The translations under genes were made by a program, and so were the position numbers. 64,000 bases of DNA from Streptomyces spiramyceticus. GTDB taxonomy: Bacteria > Actinomycetota > Actinomycetes > Streptomycetales > Streptomycetaceae. A model generated the notes under the pieces. That model did no database searches. It was not told the DNA's origin and was given only the letters and a program-made list of their open reading frames with translations. Positions 44,201 to 53,195 of this stretch are shown piece by piece (positions within the stretch are counted from its first letter, which is position 1; each line of letters opens with the position of its first letter). The DNA lies in NCBI RefSeq assembly GCF_028807635.1, contig NZ_JARBAX010000001.1, positions 4,513,501 through 4,577,500 of the forward strand, given 5' to 3'.

Positions 44201-44557
44201 CTGGGCGCGGCGGCACGGGCGGCCGGAGATCCCGAAGTGGCCGTGGCCTGCTGGCAGTTGCGTGCCCTGGTCGCCGAGGAGCAGGCCAAGAGGACCACGA
44301 CGTCGGCCCGATGGCACGAGGCCGGCGACTACTACCGGCGCGCTGCCGAGACCGCCGGGGAAGCGGGCCTCACCGGTCTGGAAGCCGCCTCCCGGCGCCG
44401 GCGTGCCCCACTCCTGGAGCGCACCGCGGGACCCGCCCGCGCGCTGGAGGAGTACCGAATGGCCCTGCGCCTCTTCGAGGCGGCCGGCGGGGGCGACTCC
44501 GCCGACGCGGACGCCGTACGAGCGGCCGTCCACCGCATCGAGGCGGGCGACGTATGA
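41261..44557 (+). CDS. SAV_2336-type vWA/TPR protein
   Basis: This 1098-residue protein has an N-terminal SAV_2336-type segment and a Pro/Ala linker (about 50-125). The vWA domain carries a MIDAS DASTS (Asp183, Ser185, Ser187 in LQLVMDASTSTVVW) and VLSDCAGPLW as the distal metal residue. The rest (about 520-1090) is helical with TPR features, such as LVLDEKFVRTGDRAFLDEEV and ALEEYRMALRLFEAAGG. It should be the vWA partner of the MoxR ATPase. Codon 132 is TTA (41654-41656). Its stop overlaps the peptide start as ATGA. Confidence 0.85.
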   Translation: MKTRRHTPVADAVSGPLTALVTGLRDLGIEPHADELADALWLARWVPAVRPEGAPEPGGLPCETADEDSGPPEPAPAGADDTAPRGTPLPTAPAAELTVPTPGEGAAGPGAGTVRVPTASALPEPLALQRALRPLRRYRSPTRPVRTQLDERLTAERAADTRIVVPVLCGTRRREARLQLVMDASTSTVVWGETLQELRQICERAGAFREVRVHHVREGDDGEARIALSDAPDAVRCRPEELRDPTGHQLTLVLSDCAGPLWRGGQMQRLLHSWAATAPVAVVQPLPQRMWRRTHLPAVPGELVRREGPAGRLAFLPGRGGSPADGALPVPVIAPRPGPLRAWVRLVSGATGQSLYTVAGWVRPDHPESTAARRTDREVSPRDRVRAFRRTASPDAARLAVYLSATPLVLPVMQLVQRAMLADSGPEVLAEVVLGGLLRQSGDFDGLPGYEFVDGVRQELLAQIAVSDVQLVLKHCSQYVESRYGRTARNFPALAAGYLAGEAQAQPGTEGATEDHGLRAFARVSAEVLRRFGHAPVPGRGPGNPAGDADPGALALRAQNVLLRYHREHSARDLDEAIVLLKAAIEGQRATAERQALQGELGGALLSRWNARRTVQDLRSAHEAFRQADVDSPHLLLLWATALMAIAAEVDNNGLGTEALPDHFGERAAGERSAEAALMDLYTEAERCVVVVRDREPEGLGEAGYRILNHLLGTSAQWASRPAFAQLLTEYGGAGPWAAERLEGALEAAQAWQSHEEETERLTHRAQLRLDLAKHYAGRGPVDWDPDEEQRAQGYRHAADAVTGLRQVIDRLSRLKAAPAGALCDAWIDLATALRLTREGATDSALEERLSALRRALHLAGDDYIRCNRCYQDLGLVLDEKFVRTGDRAFLDEEVAVWRAMLSRLSPDDSFRAQALRMLGHALLQAEEWDEAVRAIRDAVDETAESDSDMPELRMSLGLALHRRYAARGGLSDLHEADWVLGAAARAAGDPEVAVACWQLRALVAEEQAKRTTTSARWHEAGDYYRRAAETAGEAGLTGLEAASRRRRAPLLERTAGPARALEEYRMALRLFEAAGGGDSADADAVRAAVHRIEAGDV

Positions 44558-44715
44558 CCCCGTCCGCCGAGCTCTCCGGCTTACCCCTGCCCGCATTCGG
44601 CCGCCCCGCGCCCGAGGACGTCGCGCATCCCGCCCTTGCCGCCGTCCTGGCCGAGCTGCGCGAGCGCGAGGCCAGTGGCGAGCCCGTCGTCGCGTACTAC
44701 GAAGACGCTCCATGA
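44554..44715 (+). CDS. RiPP precursor peptide ending AYYEDAP (cyclophane type)
   Basis: This 53-residue peptide has a leader with an amphipathic helix (HPALAAVLAELREREA, about residues 25-40) and a short C-terminal core VVAYYEDAP. The size, place between two coupled genes and aromatic C-terminus resemble FxSxx-COOH precursors, but the end is Tyr48-Tyr49-Glu50-Asp51-Ala-Pro. An aromatic-x-x motif such as Tyr-Glu-Asp is what cyclophane-forming radical SAM enzymes cross-link. Codon 10 is TTA (44581-44583). It overlaps both neighbours by four bases (ATGA). Confidence 0.8.
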   Translation: MTPSAELSGLPLPAFGRPAPEDVAHPALAAVLAELREREASGEPVVAYYEDAP

Positions 44716-45914
44716 GCGGCGACGGCCCGGCCGTCCCCTTCCACCAGTTCGTGCTCAAGGTGCACAGCCGGTGCAACCTCGCCTGCACGTACTGCTACAT
44801 CTACCGGAGCCCCGACGCCAGCTGGCGCGAGCGGCCCGCCCGTGTCTCCGACGACACCGTGCGCCGCACCGCCCACTGCATCGCCGAGCACACCGCCGCC
44901 CACCGGCTGTCCCGTATCCGGATCGAACTGCACGGGGGCGAGCCGCTGCTCCGCGGCCCGGAGCCGGTGATCGCCTACGCGGAGGCCGTACGCCGCGCCG
45001 TGTCCACTGCGTCCGCTGCGTCCACTGCGGCCCCGGCCACCGAGGTGACCGCCACCGTGCAGACCAACGGCACCCTGCTCACCCGCCCCGCCCTCGACCG
45101 CCTCGCCGCCGCCCGGATCCGCGTCGGCCTCAGCCTCGACGGCGGTACGCCCGCGCTCAACGCACGCCGCACAGACCACGCCGGACGCCCGTCCTGGCCC
45201 GCCGCCTCCCGGGCCGCCCGCCTGCTCGTCGAGGAGTACCCGGCCTCGTACGCCGGCGTGCTGTGCACCGTCGACGCCGCGACCGACCCGGAGGAGGTGT
45301 ACGGATCCCTGGCCGCGCTCGGACCGCCCGCCGTCGACTTCCTCCTGCCGCACGCCCACTGGGGCGGCGCGCGACCGGGCCGGTTCCGGCCGCGACCCAC
45401 TCCGTACGGCGACTGGCTGGCCCACGCCTTCGACCTGTGGTGGCAGTCACCGGACGGCGTCCGCCCCCGCGTCCGGCTGTTCACCGAGATCGTCGCACTG
45501 CTGCTCGGCGCGGAAAGCGCCGCCGAGTCCGTCGGGCTCTCCCCACTCGCCGCCGTGGTCGTCGACACCGACGGGAGCATCGAACAGGTCGACTCGCTCA
45601 AGACCGCCTACGCGGGCGCCCCCGGCACCGGCCTGGACGTCACCCGCAACTCCTTCGACGAGGCACTGCGCCACCCCGGCATAGCCGCCCGCCACCTCGG
45701 AGCGCGCGCGCTCGCCGACGAGTGCCTAGCCTGCCCCGTCCTGCGCGTCTGCGGCGGCGGCAACTACGCCCACCGCTACGCGACGGACTCCGGCTTCCGG
45801 CACCCCAGCGTGTACTGCGCCGACCTGGAGCGGCTCATCAGACACGCCGCAGGACGGGTCGCCGAACAGCTACCGTCCGTATTGGCACGGACCCAGTCAA
45901 CTCACGTTCTTTAA
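44712..45914 (+). CDS. Radical SAM/SPASM peptide maturase (FxsB-like)
   Basis: This 400-residue enzyme binds a 4Fe-4S cluster through CNLACTYC (Cys21, Cys25, Cys28). The GGEPLL motif lies in IRIELHGGEPLLRGP and the C-terminal SPASM-like Cys set in ECLACPVLRVCGGGNYAHRY and VYCADL. It is of the FxsB/cyclophane-maturase type but lacks the HEXXH domain that many FxsB proteins carry. It should install a carbon-carbon cross-link in the peptide encoded just before it, with ATGA coupling. Confidence 0.88.
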   Translation: MSGDGPAVPFHQFVLKVHSRCNLACTYCYIYRSPDASWRERPARVSDDTVRRTAHCIAEHTAAHRLSRIRIELHGGEPLLRGPEPVIAYAEAVRRAVSTASAASTAAPATEVTATVQTNGTLLTRPALDRLAAARIRVGLSLDGGTPALNARRTDHAGRPSWPAASRAARLLVEEYPASYAGVLCTVDAATDPEEVYGSLAALGPPAVDFLLPHAHWGGARPGRFRPRPTPYGDWLAHAFDLWWQSPDGVRPRVRLFTEIVALLLGAESAAESVGLSPLAAVVVDTDGSIEQVDSLKTAYAGAPGTGLDVTRNSFDEALRHPGIAARHLGARALADECLACPVLRVCGGGNYAHRYATDSGFRHPSVYCADLERLIRHAAGRVAEQLPSVLARTQSTHVL

Positions 45915-45991
45915 TGAGAACTTGACGCACAATGAAATAGCTTTCCGGACGCTGAACACCGTACGTCTCCGGGACCGAGGAGAGCCGCAGA

Positions 45992-48961
45992 ATGCCCAGC
46001 GCGCCACAGCAGTACGTCACAGTCGTCTACGCGGGACAGTCCCAGTCCTGGGTCGACTGGATGAAATACCAGCTGGCCGGCACGGACGCACGACCTGGCC
46101 TGGTCCGATGGGACCCCCTGCGCCGGGCGGCCGAGGAGTCGGTCCTCACCGAGCTCCTGGAGCGCCCCGGACGCCTCCTCATCGTCATCGACGACTGGTT
46201 CCTGCGCCTCACCGACGAGCGCCGCCGCGCCTGGGAAGCCGTACTGCGCCAGGTCGTACGGGTGCACGGGGAGCGCATCGCCTCCGTCACCGTCACCGCC
46301 GCCACGCTGCCCGACGAGGCCGCACCGCTCGCCCCGGTCCGCCTGCGCGGCCTGGGGCCCGCCGAAGCGTCCCGCCGGCTGCTCGCCACCGCCGGAGTGG
46401 CGGCCGAAGCGGGGCGGCCGGTCGACCTGGCCCGCGGCCCCCGCTTCCCCGACGACTTGCAGGACGTCCACAACGCCCCTCGCCACAACCGCCGTTTCAC
46501 CGGCCGTGAAGAGATCCTCGAACAGCTCCACGACGCGTTCGCCGCGGGCGGCGAAGGGGCCCGCGTCGCCCTGCACGGTCCCCCCGGCGTCGGCAAGACG
46601 CAGGTCGCGATCGAGTATGTGCACCGGCACGCGGGCGAGTACGACATCGTGTGGTGGGTCAGCGCCTCCGTCCGCCTGCGCGCCCGCTCCGAGTTCGCCG
46701 CACTCGCCGACCAGCTCGGCGTCGAACACGACGGCCGCGCCGAACTCACCGACCTCATCGAGGCAGCCAAGAACGCCCTGCGCGGCCGGCGCCGCTGGCT
46801 CGTCGTACTCGACGGCGCCGAGGACCCCGAGGCACTGGACTCCCTGCTGCCCGAGGGGCCCGGGCACCTCCTCATCACCACGCCCCGGACCACCTGGTCC
46901 CAGAAGGGCGCCGAACTCGTCGGGCTTCCGTCGTTCACACGCGAGGAAAGCGTCGCCTTCGCCTGCCTGCGCACCAGACGCCTCACCCCCGAACACGCCG
47001 ACCGGCTCGCCTCGGCCGTCCAGGACCTGCCGCTCCTCATCGACCAGACGGCGGCCTGGCTGGACACCCACCCCACCGCATCCGTCCCCGACTACGTCCG
47101 CCACCTCCAGTACGGCGACCCCCATGTCGCCGACGTGGAACCCTCGCGCGAGTACCCGGTCGGCTTCCAGGCCGCCTGGGGCAGGACCGTCAACGGCCTG
47201 CGGGAGCAGCATCCGCCGGTGTACGAACTGCTCGTCCTGCTCTGCTTCTTCTCCCCGGACGTGGTGCCCGCACGGCTGCTCCGCGTCGCCCGCGCCGGCG
47301 ATCTGCCGGACCATCTGGCAGCGCTGATCGGCGAGCCGAGCACGTGGAACTCCGCGCTGCGCACCCTCTCCGAGGCCACCTCGATGCGCGTGGAGTACGA
47401 GCCCGGGCCGCGCATGGACATCGTCACCGTCGGCACACTGCGGATGCACCGGCTCTTCCACCGTTTCGTACGCAACCACCTGGCGCCCGGCGAGCACGCC
47501 CAGGCATCGGCCATCGCCTGCCGCGTGCTGGTCGCGGGCGACCCGCGGGACCCGGGCTGCGGTCGCCACTGGCAGCGGTACGCCGAGCTCGTGCCGCACC
47601 TGGCCCAGGCCGGGGCGCTGGAGTCCACCGACCGCGATGTGCGTGCCGTCGTACTCAACTGCGTCGAATATCTGCGGGTGCGCGGCGAATACACCGAGGG
47701 CCGGCGCCTCAGCCGGGCCGCCGTCGACTCCTGGCAGGCCCTCTCCGGGCCCACCGACCCGGACGTACTGGTCGCACTGCACCAACTGGCCAACATGGAA
47801 CGGCGACTCGGCGACTACACGGCGGCCGAGAACATCGGCAGGACCACCCTGGAGCGCGTCAGCGCCGCCCCCGAGGCCCGTCCCATCGAGCTCGTACGCG
47901 CCAAGAACGGCCTCGGCGGCACGCTGATGGCCCTCGGCGCGTACGACGAGGCGCGCGCCCTCTTCCAGGACGCCGCGGACAGCGCCACCGACCTGCTCGG
48001 CGAGTTCCAGGTGCCCCGGATCCTCTCGATCCGCTCCAACCTGGCCATCGCGATCGGGCTCCTCGGCCGCTATCAGGAAGCCCACAACCTGCACAACGAA
48101 ATCCTCGAATCGAGCATCGCGCTCTTCGGGGGCAAGAGCCGGCTCACCCTGCACGCGGGCCTGCACACCGCCTGGATGCTGCGGCTCCTCGGCCGCTACG
48201 GCGAGGCGCTCGCCGTACAGGAGCAGAACTGCCGACTACACGCCCAGGTACTCGACAAGAACCACAGCCAGACCCTCCTGGCCGAACACAACCTGGCCCT
48301 CTGCATGCGCCGCGACGGCAACCTCGGCTACGCCGCCGCGCTGATGCGTTCCGTCCGCGACCGGATCACCCGGCGCCGCGGCGCGGCCCACCCGGAGGCG
48401 CTGCTGGTCAGCACCGACTACGCCATGCTGCTGCGGAACATGGGCGACCTGCCCGCGGCCCGGGAGATCGCCGAAACCACCGCCGAGCGGTACGCCGTAC
48501 TCCTCGGGGAAACACACCCGTACGCCGCGGGGGCGCTCGACAACTGCGCCCTCATCCAGCGCGACGCGGGCGAACACGACGCCGCGCTGATACGGGCCGA
48601 GCAGGCCAGGAAGAACATGCAGGCAGCGCTCGGCCCCGCGCACGTCTGGTCCGTGGGCTGCGCGATGAACACCGCGTCCGCGAGGGCCGCCGCCGGTGAC
48701 GTGGAGGGCGCCGCGGCGCTCGGCAAGGACGCCCTGGAGCGGGCACGGCGGGCCGTCGGCGACGCCCATGTCCTGACGCTCAACCTCGCCGCCGGTCTGG
48801 CCCAGGACCTGCGCACCCTGGGCGACGCCGACGCGGGCGAAGCGATCCAGAGGGGCGCCGTGGAGCGCCTCACGGAGAACTTCTTCCAGGAGCACCAGCA
48901 GGTGCGGCACATGCTCGAAGGACAGCGACCGTACTGGGACTTCGAGCCGCAGACGATCTGA
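45992..48961 (+). CDS. FxSxx-COOH-system TIR-like/NB-ARC/TPR STAND protein
   Basis: This 989-residue protein has a TIR-like N-terminal domain (VTVVYAGQSQSWVDWMKYQL, about 1-130), an NB-ARC ATPase (HGPPGVGKTQVA, Lys202; WLVVLDGAED as Walker B; LLITTPRTTW), a winged-helix region and a long TPR array (about 560-960). This is the layout of STAND immune-type switches and of the TPR component of FxSxx-COOH systems. It could sense the peptide or an invader and trigger the TIR-like domain or the protease. It follows the maturase after 77 bp. Confidence 0.87.
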   Translation: MPSAPQQYVTVVYAGQSQSWVDWMKYQLAGTDARPGLVRWDPLRRAAEESVLTELLERPGRLLIVIDDWFLRLTDERRRAWEAVLRQVVRVHGERIASVTVTAATLPDEAAPLAPVRLRGLGPAEASRRLLATAGVAAEAGRPVDLARGPRFPDDLQDVHNAPRHNRRFTGREEILEQLHDAFAAGGEGARVALHGPPGVGKTQVAIEYVHRHAGEYDIVWWVSASVRLRARSEFAALADQLGVEHDGRAELTDLIEAAKNALRGRRRWLVVLDGAEDPEALDSLLPEGPGHLLITTPRTTWSQKGAELVGLPSFTREESVAFACLRTRRLTPEHADRLASAVQDLPLLIDQTAAWLDTHPTASVPDYVRHLQYGDPHVADVEPSREYPVGFQAAWGRTVNGLREQHPPVYELLVLLCFFSPDVVPARLLRVARAGDLPDHLAALIGEPSTWNSALRTLSEATSMRVEYEPGPRMDIVTVGTLRMHRLFHRFVRNHLAPGEHAQASAIACRVLVAGDPRDPGCGRHWQRYAELVPHLAQAGALESTDRDVRAVVLNCVEYLRVRGEYTEGRRLSRAAVDSWQALSGPTDPDVLVALHQLANMERRLGDYTAAENIGRTTLERVSAAPEARPIELVRAKNGLGGTLMALGAYDEARALFQDAADSATDLLGEFQVPRILSIRSNLAIAIGLLGRYQEAHNLHNEILESSIALFGGKSRLTLHAGLHTAWMLRLLGRYGEALAVQEQNCRLHAQVLDKNHSQTLLAEHNLALCMRRDGNLGYAAALMRSVRDRITRRRGAAHPEALLVSTDYAMLLRNMGDLPAAREIAETTAERYAVLLGETHPYAAGALDNCALIQRDAGEHDAALIRAEQARKNMQAALGPAHVWSVGCAMNTASARAAAGDVEGAAALGKDALERARRAVGDAHVLTLNLAAGLAQDLRTLGDADAGEAIQRGAVERLTENFFQEHQQVRHMLEGQRPYWDFEPQTI

Positions 48962-48997
48962 CCGTACGCCGGAGGGTCGTACGCCGGACCGTACGCC

Positions 48998-49036
48998 GGA
49001 GGGCCCGGCACCGCGTGCTGCGGTGCCGGGCCCTCC
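48998..49036. terminator. Bidirectional terminator between STAND gene and kgd
   Basis: A perfect 17-bp stem (48998-49014 with 49020-49036) and a five-base loop lie between convergent genes. Three copies of GTACGCCGGA precede it in the preceding 40 bp. Confidence 0.92.
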
Positions 49037-49055
49037 GGGTCGTACGCGTCCGGTA

Positions 49056-52000
49056 CTACGCCTCGAAGACCTCGTTGAGCAGCTGCTGCTGCTCGGCCTG
49101 GTGGCGCTTCGCCGAGCCGACCGCCGGGGACGAGCCGTGCGGGCGCGAGATGCGCCGCAGGCGCTCGCCGTGCGGGATGTCGGCGCCGACCGCCAGGTCG
49201 AGGTGGTCGATCAGGTTGAGCGCGATGAACGGCCACGCACCCTGGTTCGCCGGCTCCTCCTGCGCCCACAGGTACTTCTCGGCGTTCGGGTACTTGGCGA
49301 TCTCCTCCTGGAGCTCCGTGCCCGGCAGCGGGTACAGGCGCTCAAGGCGGATGATCGCGGTGTCCGTGGTGCCGCGCTTCTGACGCTCGGCCTCCAGGTC
49401 GTAGTAGACCTTGCCGGTGCAGAAGACGACCTTGCGGACGGCGGCCGCCTCGACGGCCGAGTCGCCGATCACCGGGCGGAAGCCGCCGTTGGTGAACTCT
49501 TCCGCCTTCGACGCCGCGGCCTTCAGACGCAGCATCGACTTCGGGGTGAAGACGATGAGCGGCTTGTGGTGCGGGTTGTGGACCTGCCAGCGCAGCAGGT
49601 GGAAGTAGTTCGACGGCAGCGTCGGCATGGCGACCGTCATGTTGTTCTGCGCGCACATCTGGAGGAAGCGCTCCGGGCGGGCGGACGAGTGGTCCGGGCC
49701 CTGGCCCTCGTAACCGTGCGGCAGGAGCAGGGTCACACCCGAGGTCTGGCCCCACTTCTGCTCGGCCGAGGAGATGAACTCGTCGACGACGGTCTGCGCG
49801 CCGTTGACGAAGTCACCGAACTGGGCCTCCCACATGACCAGCGACTCCGGGCGGGCCAGCGAGTAGCCGTACTCGAAGCCCATCGCCGCGTACTCGCTGA
49901 GCAGCGAGTCGTAGACGTTGTAGCGGGCCTGGTCGTCGCCGAGGTACTGGAGCGGGGTGTAGTCCTCGCCGGTCACCTGGTCGACGAGCACCGCGTGGCG
50001 CTGGCCGAAGGTGCCGCGGCGGGTGTCCTGGCCGGACAGCCGGACCGGGACGCCCTCCATCAGCAGCGAGCCGATGGCGAGGGTCTCGCCCATGCCCCAG
50101 TCGATCGTGCCGTTCTCCACGGAGGCCGCGCGGCGCTGCATCTGCGGCAGCAGGCGCGGGTGGACGGTGATCCGCTCCGGGATGCTGACCTGCGACTCGG
50201 CGATCCGCTTCACGACCTCCTGGGAGACCGCGGTGGTGACCTGCACCGGGAACTCGGCCTGCGGGCCCGTGACCGGCGGCGCGGCCGGGTGCGAGGTGGC
50301 CTCGCGGACCTCGGTGAAGACCTTCTCCAGCTGGCCCTGGAAGTCCTGGAGCGCCTGCTCCGCCTCTTCCAGCGTGATGTCGCCGCGACCGATGAGGGAC
50401 TCGGTGTAGAGCTTGCGCACCGAGCGCTTCTTGTCGATCAGCGTGTACATCTGCGGGTTGGTGAACTCCGGGTTGTCGCCCTCGTTGTGACCGCGGCGGC
50501 GGTAGCAGATGAGGTCGATCACGACGTCCTTGTTGAACGCCTGGCGGAACTCGAAGGCGAGCCGCGCGACGCGGACCACGGCCTCCGGGTCGTCGCCGTT
50601 CACGTGGAAGATCGGCGCCTCGATCATGCGGGCCACGTCCGTGGCGTACATGGAGGAACGCGATGCCTCCGGGGCGGCGGTGAAGCCGACCTGGTTGTTG
50701 ATGACGACGTGGACGGTGCCGCCGGTGCGGTAGCCGCGCAGCTGCGACATGTTCAGCGTCTCGGCGACGACACCCTGGCCGGCGAAGGCCGCGTCACCGT
50801 GCAGGGCGATGGGCAGGACTGTGAAGTCCGTACCGCCCTTGTTGATGACGTCCTGCTTGGCGCGGGTGACACCCTCGACGACCGGGTCGACCGCCTCCAG
50901 GTGGGAGGGGTTGGCGACCAGCGAGACCTTGATCTGCTCGCCGTCGAGACCGGTGAAGGTGCCCTCGGCGCCCAGGTGGTACTTGACGTCGCCGGAGCCG
51001 TGCATCGACCGGGGGTCGAGGTTGCCCTCGAACTCGCGGAAGATCTGGGCGTACGACTTGCCGACGATGTTCGCCAGGACGTTCAGGCGGCCGCGGTGGG
51101 CCATGCCGATGACGACCTCGTCGAGGCGCGACTCGGCCGCGGAGTCGATGACCGCGTCGAGCAGCGGGATGACGGACTCGCCGCCCTCCAGCGAGAAGCG
51201 CTTCTGGCCGACGTACTTCGTCTGCAGGAAGGTCTCGAAGGCTTCGGCCGAGTTCAGCCGGCGCAGGATGCGCAGCTGCTCCTCGCGCTCCGGCTTGGAG
51301 CTCTGGCGCTCGACACGGTCCTGGATCCACTTGCGCTGCTTGGGGTCCTGGATGTGCATGAACTCGATGCCGGTGGTGCGGCAGTACGAGTCGCGCAGCA
51401 CGCCGAGGATGTCGCGCAGCTTCATCATCGACTTGCCGCCGAAGCCGCCGACCGCGAACTCGCGCTCCAGGTCCCACAGCGTGAGCCCGTGCTCGTTGAT
51501 GTCGAGGTCGGGGTGCTTGCGCTGGCGGTACTCCAGCGGGTCGGTGTCGGCCATGACGTGGCCGCGGACCCGGTAGGAGTGAATCAGCTCGAAGACGCGC
51601 GCGGCCTTGGTGACGTCGTCGTCGTGCGAGACGTCGATGTCCTTGAGCCAGCGGACCGGCTCGTACGGGATGCGCAGGGCCTCGAAGACCTGGTCGTAGA
51701 AGTCGCTCTCGCCGAGCAGCATGTTGGCGAGGATCCGCAGGAACTCGCCGGAGGCGGCGCCCTGGATGACCCGGTGGTCGTACGTCGAGGTCAGGGTCAT
51801 GACCTTGGAGATGCCCAGCTTGTTCAGGGTGTCCTGCGACGTGCCCTGGAACTCGGCCGGGTAGTCCATCGCGCCGACGCCCATGATGAGGCCCTGTCCG
51901 GGCATCAGGCGGGGCACGGAGTGGACGGTGCCGATGCCGCCGGGGTTGGTCAGCGACGCGGTGACTCCGGTGAAGTCGTCCATCGTCAGCTTGTTCGCGC

Positions 52001-52901
52001 GGGCGCGGCGGACGATGTCCTCGTACGCCTGCCAGAACTCGAAGAAGTTGAGCGTCTCGGCCTTCTTGATGGCCGCGACGACGAGCTGGCGGTCGCCGTT
52101 GGGCTTCACGAGGTCGATGGCCAGGCCCAGGTTCACGTGCGGGGGCTTGACCAGGGTCGGCTTGCCGTCCTTCTCCGAGAAGGAGTAGTTCATCGACGGC
52201 ATGGCCTTGAGGGCCTGCACCATCGCGAACCCGATGAGGTGCGTGAAGGAGACCTTCCCGCCGCGGGCGCGCTTGAGGTGGTTGTTGATGACGATGCGGT
52301 TGTCGAACAGCAGCTTCACCGGGACGGCGCGCACGGACGTGGCCGTGGGGAGTTCCAGGGAGGCGTTCATGTTCTTGGCGACCGCGGCGGACGGGCCGCG
52401 CAGCGTCACGAACTCGGGGCCGGCAGGGGCCTCGGCGGGCTCGGCCTTGGGCTCCGCCTTCGCCGTCGCGCCGGCCTGCTGTGCGGCGGCCGGTGCGGGG
52501 GCGGGGGCGGGCTTGGCGGCGGGAGCGGCCGGGGGTGCGGCCGGTGCGGCCTTGGCGGGGGCCGGAGCCGGTGCCTGCGCTGCGGCCGGAGCCGGAGCCG
52601 GAGCCGGGGCGGCGGGCGCGGCAGGTGCCGGTGCGGCAGGGGTCGGTGCGACCTGGGGTGCGGCGGTGGTGGCCCCGGTGGTGTCCGGGGCGGCGGTCTT
52701 CTCCGCCGCGGGCGTGGTACCGGGCTTGTAGTCGGCGAAGAAGTCCCACCAGGCGCGGTCGACCGAATTCGGGTCCTGGAGGTACTGCTGGTAGATCTCG
52801 TCGACGAGCCACTCATTGGGACCGAAGGCAGCGGCAGGATTCTTTCCCTGCCCGTCTTGGTCGGTCGAGATGCTCGAGCTACTGGGGGACTGAGACGACA
52901 C
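49056..52901 (-). CDS. kgd: Multifunctional 2-oxoglutarate decarboxylase/dehydrogenase E1 with E2 domain
   Basis: This 1281-residue TCA-cycle enzyme joins an E2-like succinyltransferase domain and a ThDP-dependent E1. After an E1-binding start ([20 protein letters not shown]) comes a long Pro/Ala linker (about 75-150) in place of a lipoyl domain. The acyltransferase core with [16 protein letters not shown] (about 160-370) and the E1 part ([20 protein letters not shown], then [18 protein letters not shown]) complete it. This is the actinobacterial form, regulated by GarA-type proteins. GTG at 52901 matches the family N-terminus. Confidence 0.94.
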   Translation of the reverse strand: MSSQSPSSSSISTDQDGQGKNPAAAFGPNEWLVDEIYQQYLQDPNSVDRAWWDFFADYKPGTTPAAEKTAAPDTTGATTAAPQVAPTPAAPAPAAPAAPAPAPAPAAAQAPAPAPAKAAPAAPPAAPAAKPAPAPAPAAAQQAGATAKAEPKAEPAEAPAGPEFVTLRGPSAAVAKNMNASLELPTATSVRAVPVKLLFDNRIVINNHLKRARGGKVSFTHLIGFAMVQALKAMPSMNYSFSEKDGKPTLVKPPHVNLGLAIDLVKPNGDRQLVVAAIKKAETLNFFEFWQAYEDIVRRARANKLTMDDFTGVTASLTNPGGIGTVHSVPRLMPGQGLIMGVGAMDYPAEFQGTSQDTLNKLGISKVMTLTSTYDHRVIQGAASGEFLRILANMLLGESDFYDQVFEALRIPYEPVRWLKDIDVSHDDDVTKAARVFELIHSYRVRGHVMADTDPLEYRQRKHPDLDINEHGLTLWDLEREFAVGGFGGKSMMKLRDILGVLRDSYCRTTGIEFMHIQDPKQRKWIQDRVERQSSKPEREEQLRILRRLNSAEAFETFLQTKYVGQKRFSLEGGESVIPLLDAVIDSAAESRLDEVVIGMAHRGRLNVLANIVGKSYAQIFREFEGNLDPRSMHGSGDVKYHLGAEGTFTGLDGEQIKVSLVANPSHLEAVDPVVEGVTRAKQDVINKGGTDFTVLPIALHGDAAFAGQGVVAETLNMSQLRGYRTGGTVHVVINNQVGFTAAPEASRSSMYATDVARMIEAPIFHVNGDDPEAVVRVARLAFEFRQAFNKDVVIDLICYRRRGHNEGDNPEFTNPQMYTLIDKKRSVRKLYTESLIGRGDITLEEAEQALQDFQGQLEKVFTEVREATSHPAAPPVTGPQAEFPVQVTTAVSQEVVKRIAESQVSIPERITVHPRLLPQMQRRAASVENGTIDWGMGETLAIGSLLMEGVPVRLSGQDTRRGTFGQRHAVLVDQVTGEDYTPLQYLGDDQARYNVYDSLLSEYAAMGFEYGYSLARPESLVMWEAQFGDFVNGAQTVVDEFISSAEQKWGQTSGVTLLLPHGYEGQGPDHSSARPERFLQMCAQNNMTVAMPTLPSNYFHLLRWQVHNPHHKPLIVFTPKSMLRLKAAASKAEEFTNGGFRPVIGDSAVEAAAVRKVVFCTGKVYYDLEAERQKRGTTDTAIIRLERLYPLPGTELQEEIAKYPNAEKYLWAQEEPANQGAWPFIALNLIDHLDLAVGADIPHGERLRRISRPHGSSPAVGSAKRHQAEQQQLLNEVFEA

Positions 52902-53117
52902 GGCGTTAACCGCCCTCTTCCGCTTCGCAAGGTGATGGACAGCGGAAATAAAGGCTACGCCTCCCCGGCCGAGAGGTGCAGGCCGGGCGGGCCATCCGTC
53001 GCGTAAGTCACACCGGAGTGCTGGTTTCGGCGCAGGAAATGGCGGGAAACATGCGTGGTTCCGCTGTGGCCCGGGCAGGCCGGACCGTGGACACGGCCCC
53101 GCCGGACCGTACCTCCC

Positions 53118-53195
53118 ATGGAGCACACGCAGAACGTGTGGCTCCGGTTCGAACCCTACGTCAACTGGACGGTCGCACGATTCCCGGAAGAGTGA
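53118..53195 (+). CDS. Possible 25-residue peptide
   Basis: An ATG frame encodes [20 protein letters not shown] then RFPEE and stops. Twenty of 25 codons end in G or C. It overlaps the end of the histidine kinase gene on the other strand by 35 bp. There is no clear ribosome site, so coding is only a possibility. Confidence 0.25.
   Translation: MEHTQNVWLRFEPYVNWTVARFPEE

Noticed and set aside
49023..53006. 1327-codon open frame on the plus strand
   Set aside because: It is the complement of kgd, whose motifs are complete on the other strand.
53141..53151. tRNA T-arm-like GGTTCGAACCC
   Set aside because: No acceptor stem, D arm or anticodon arm could be placed around it on either strand.
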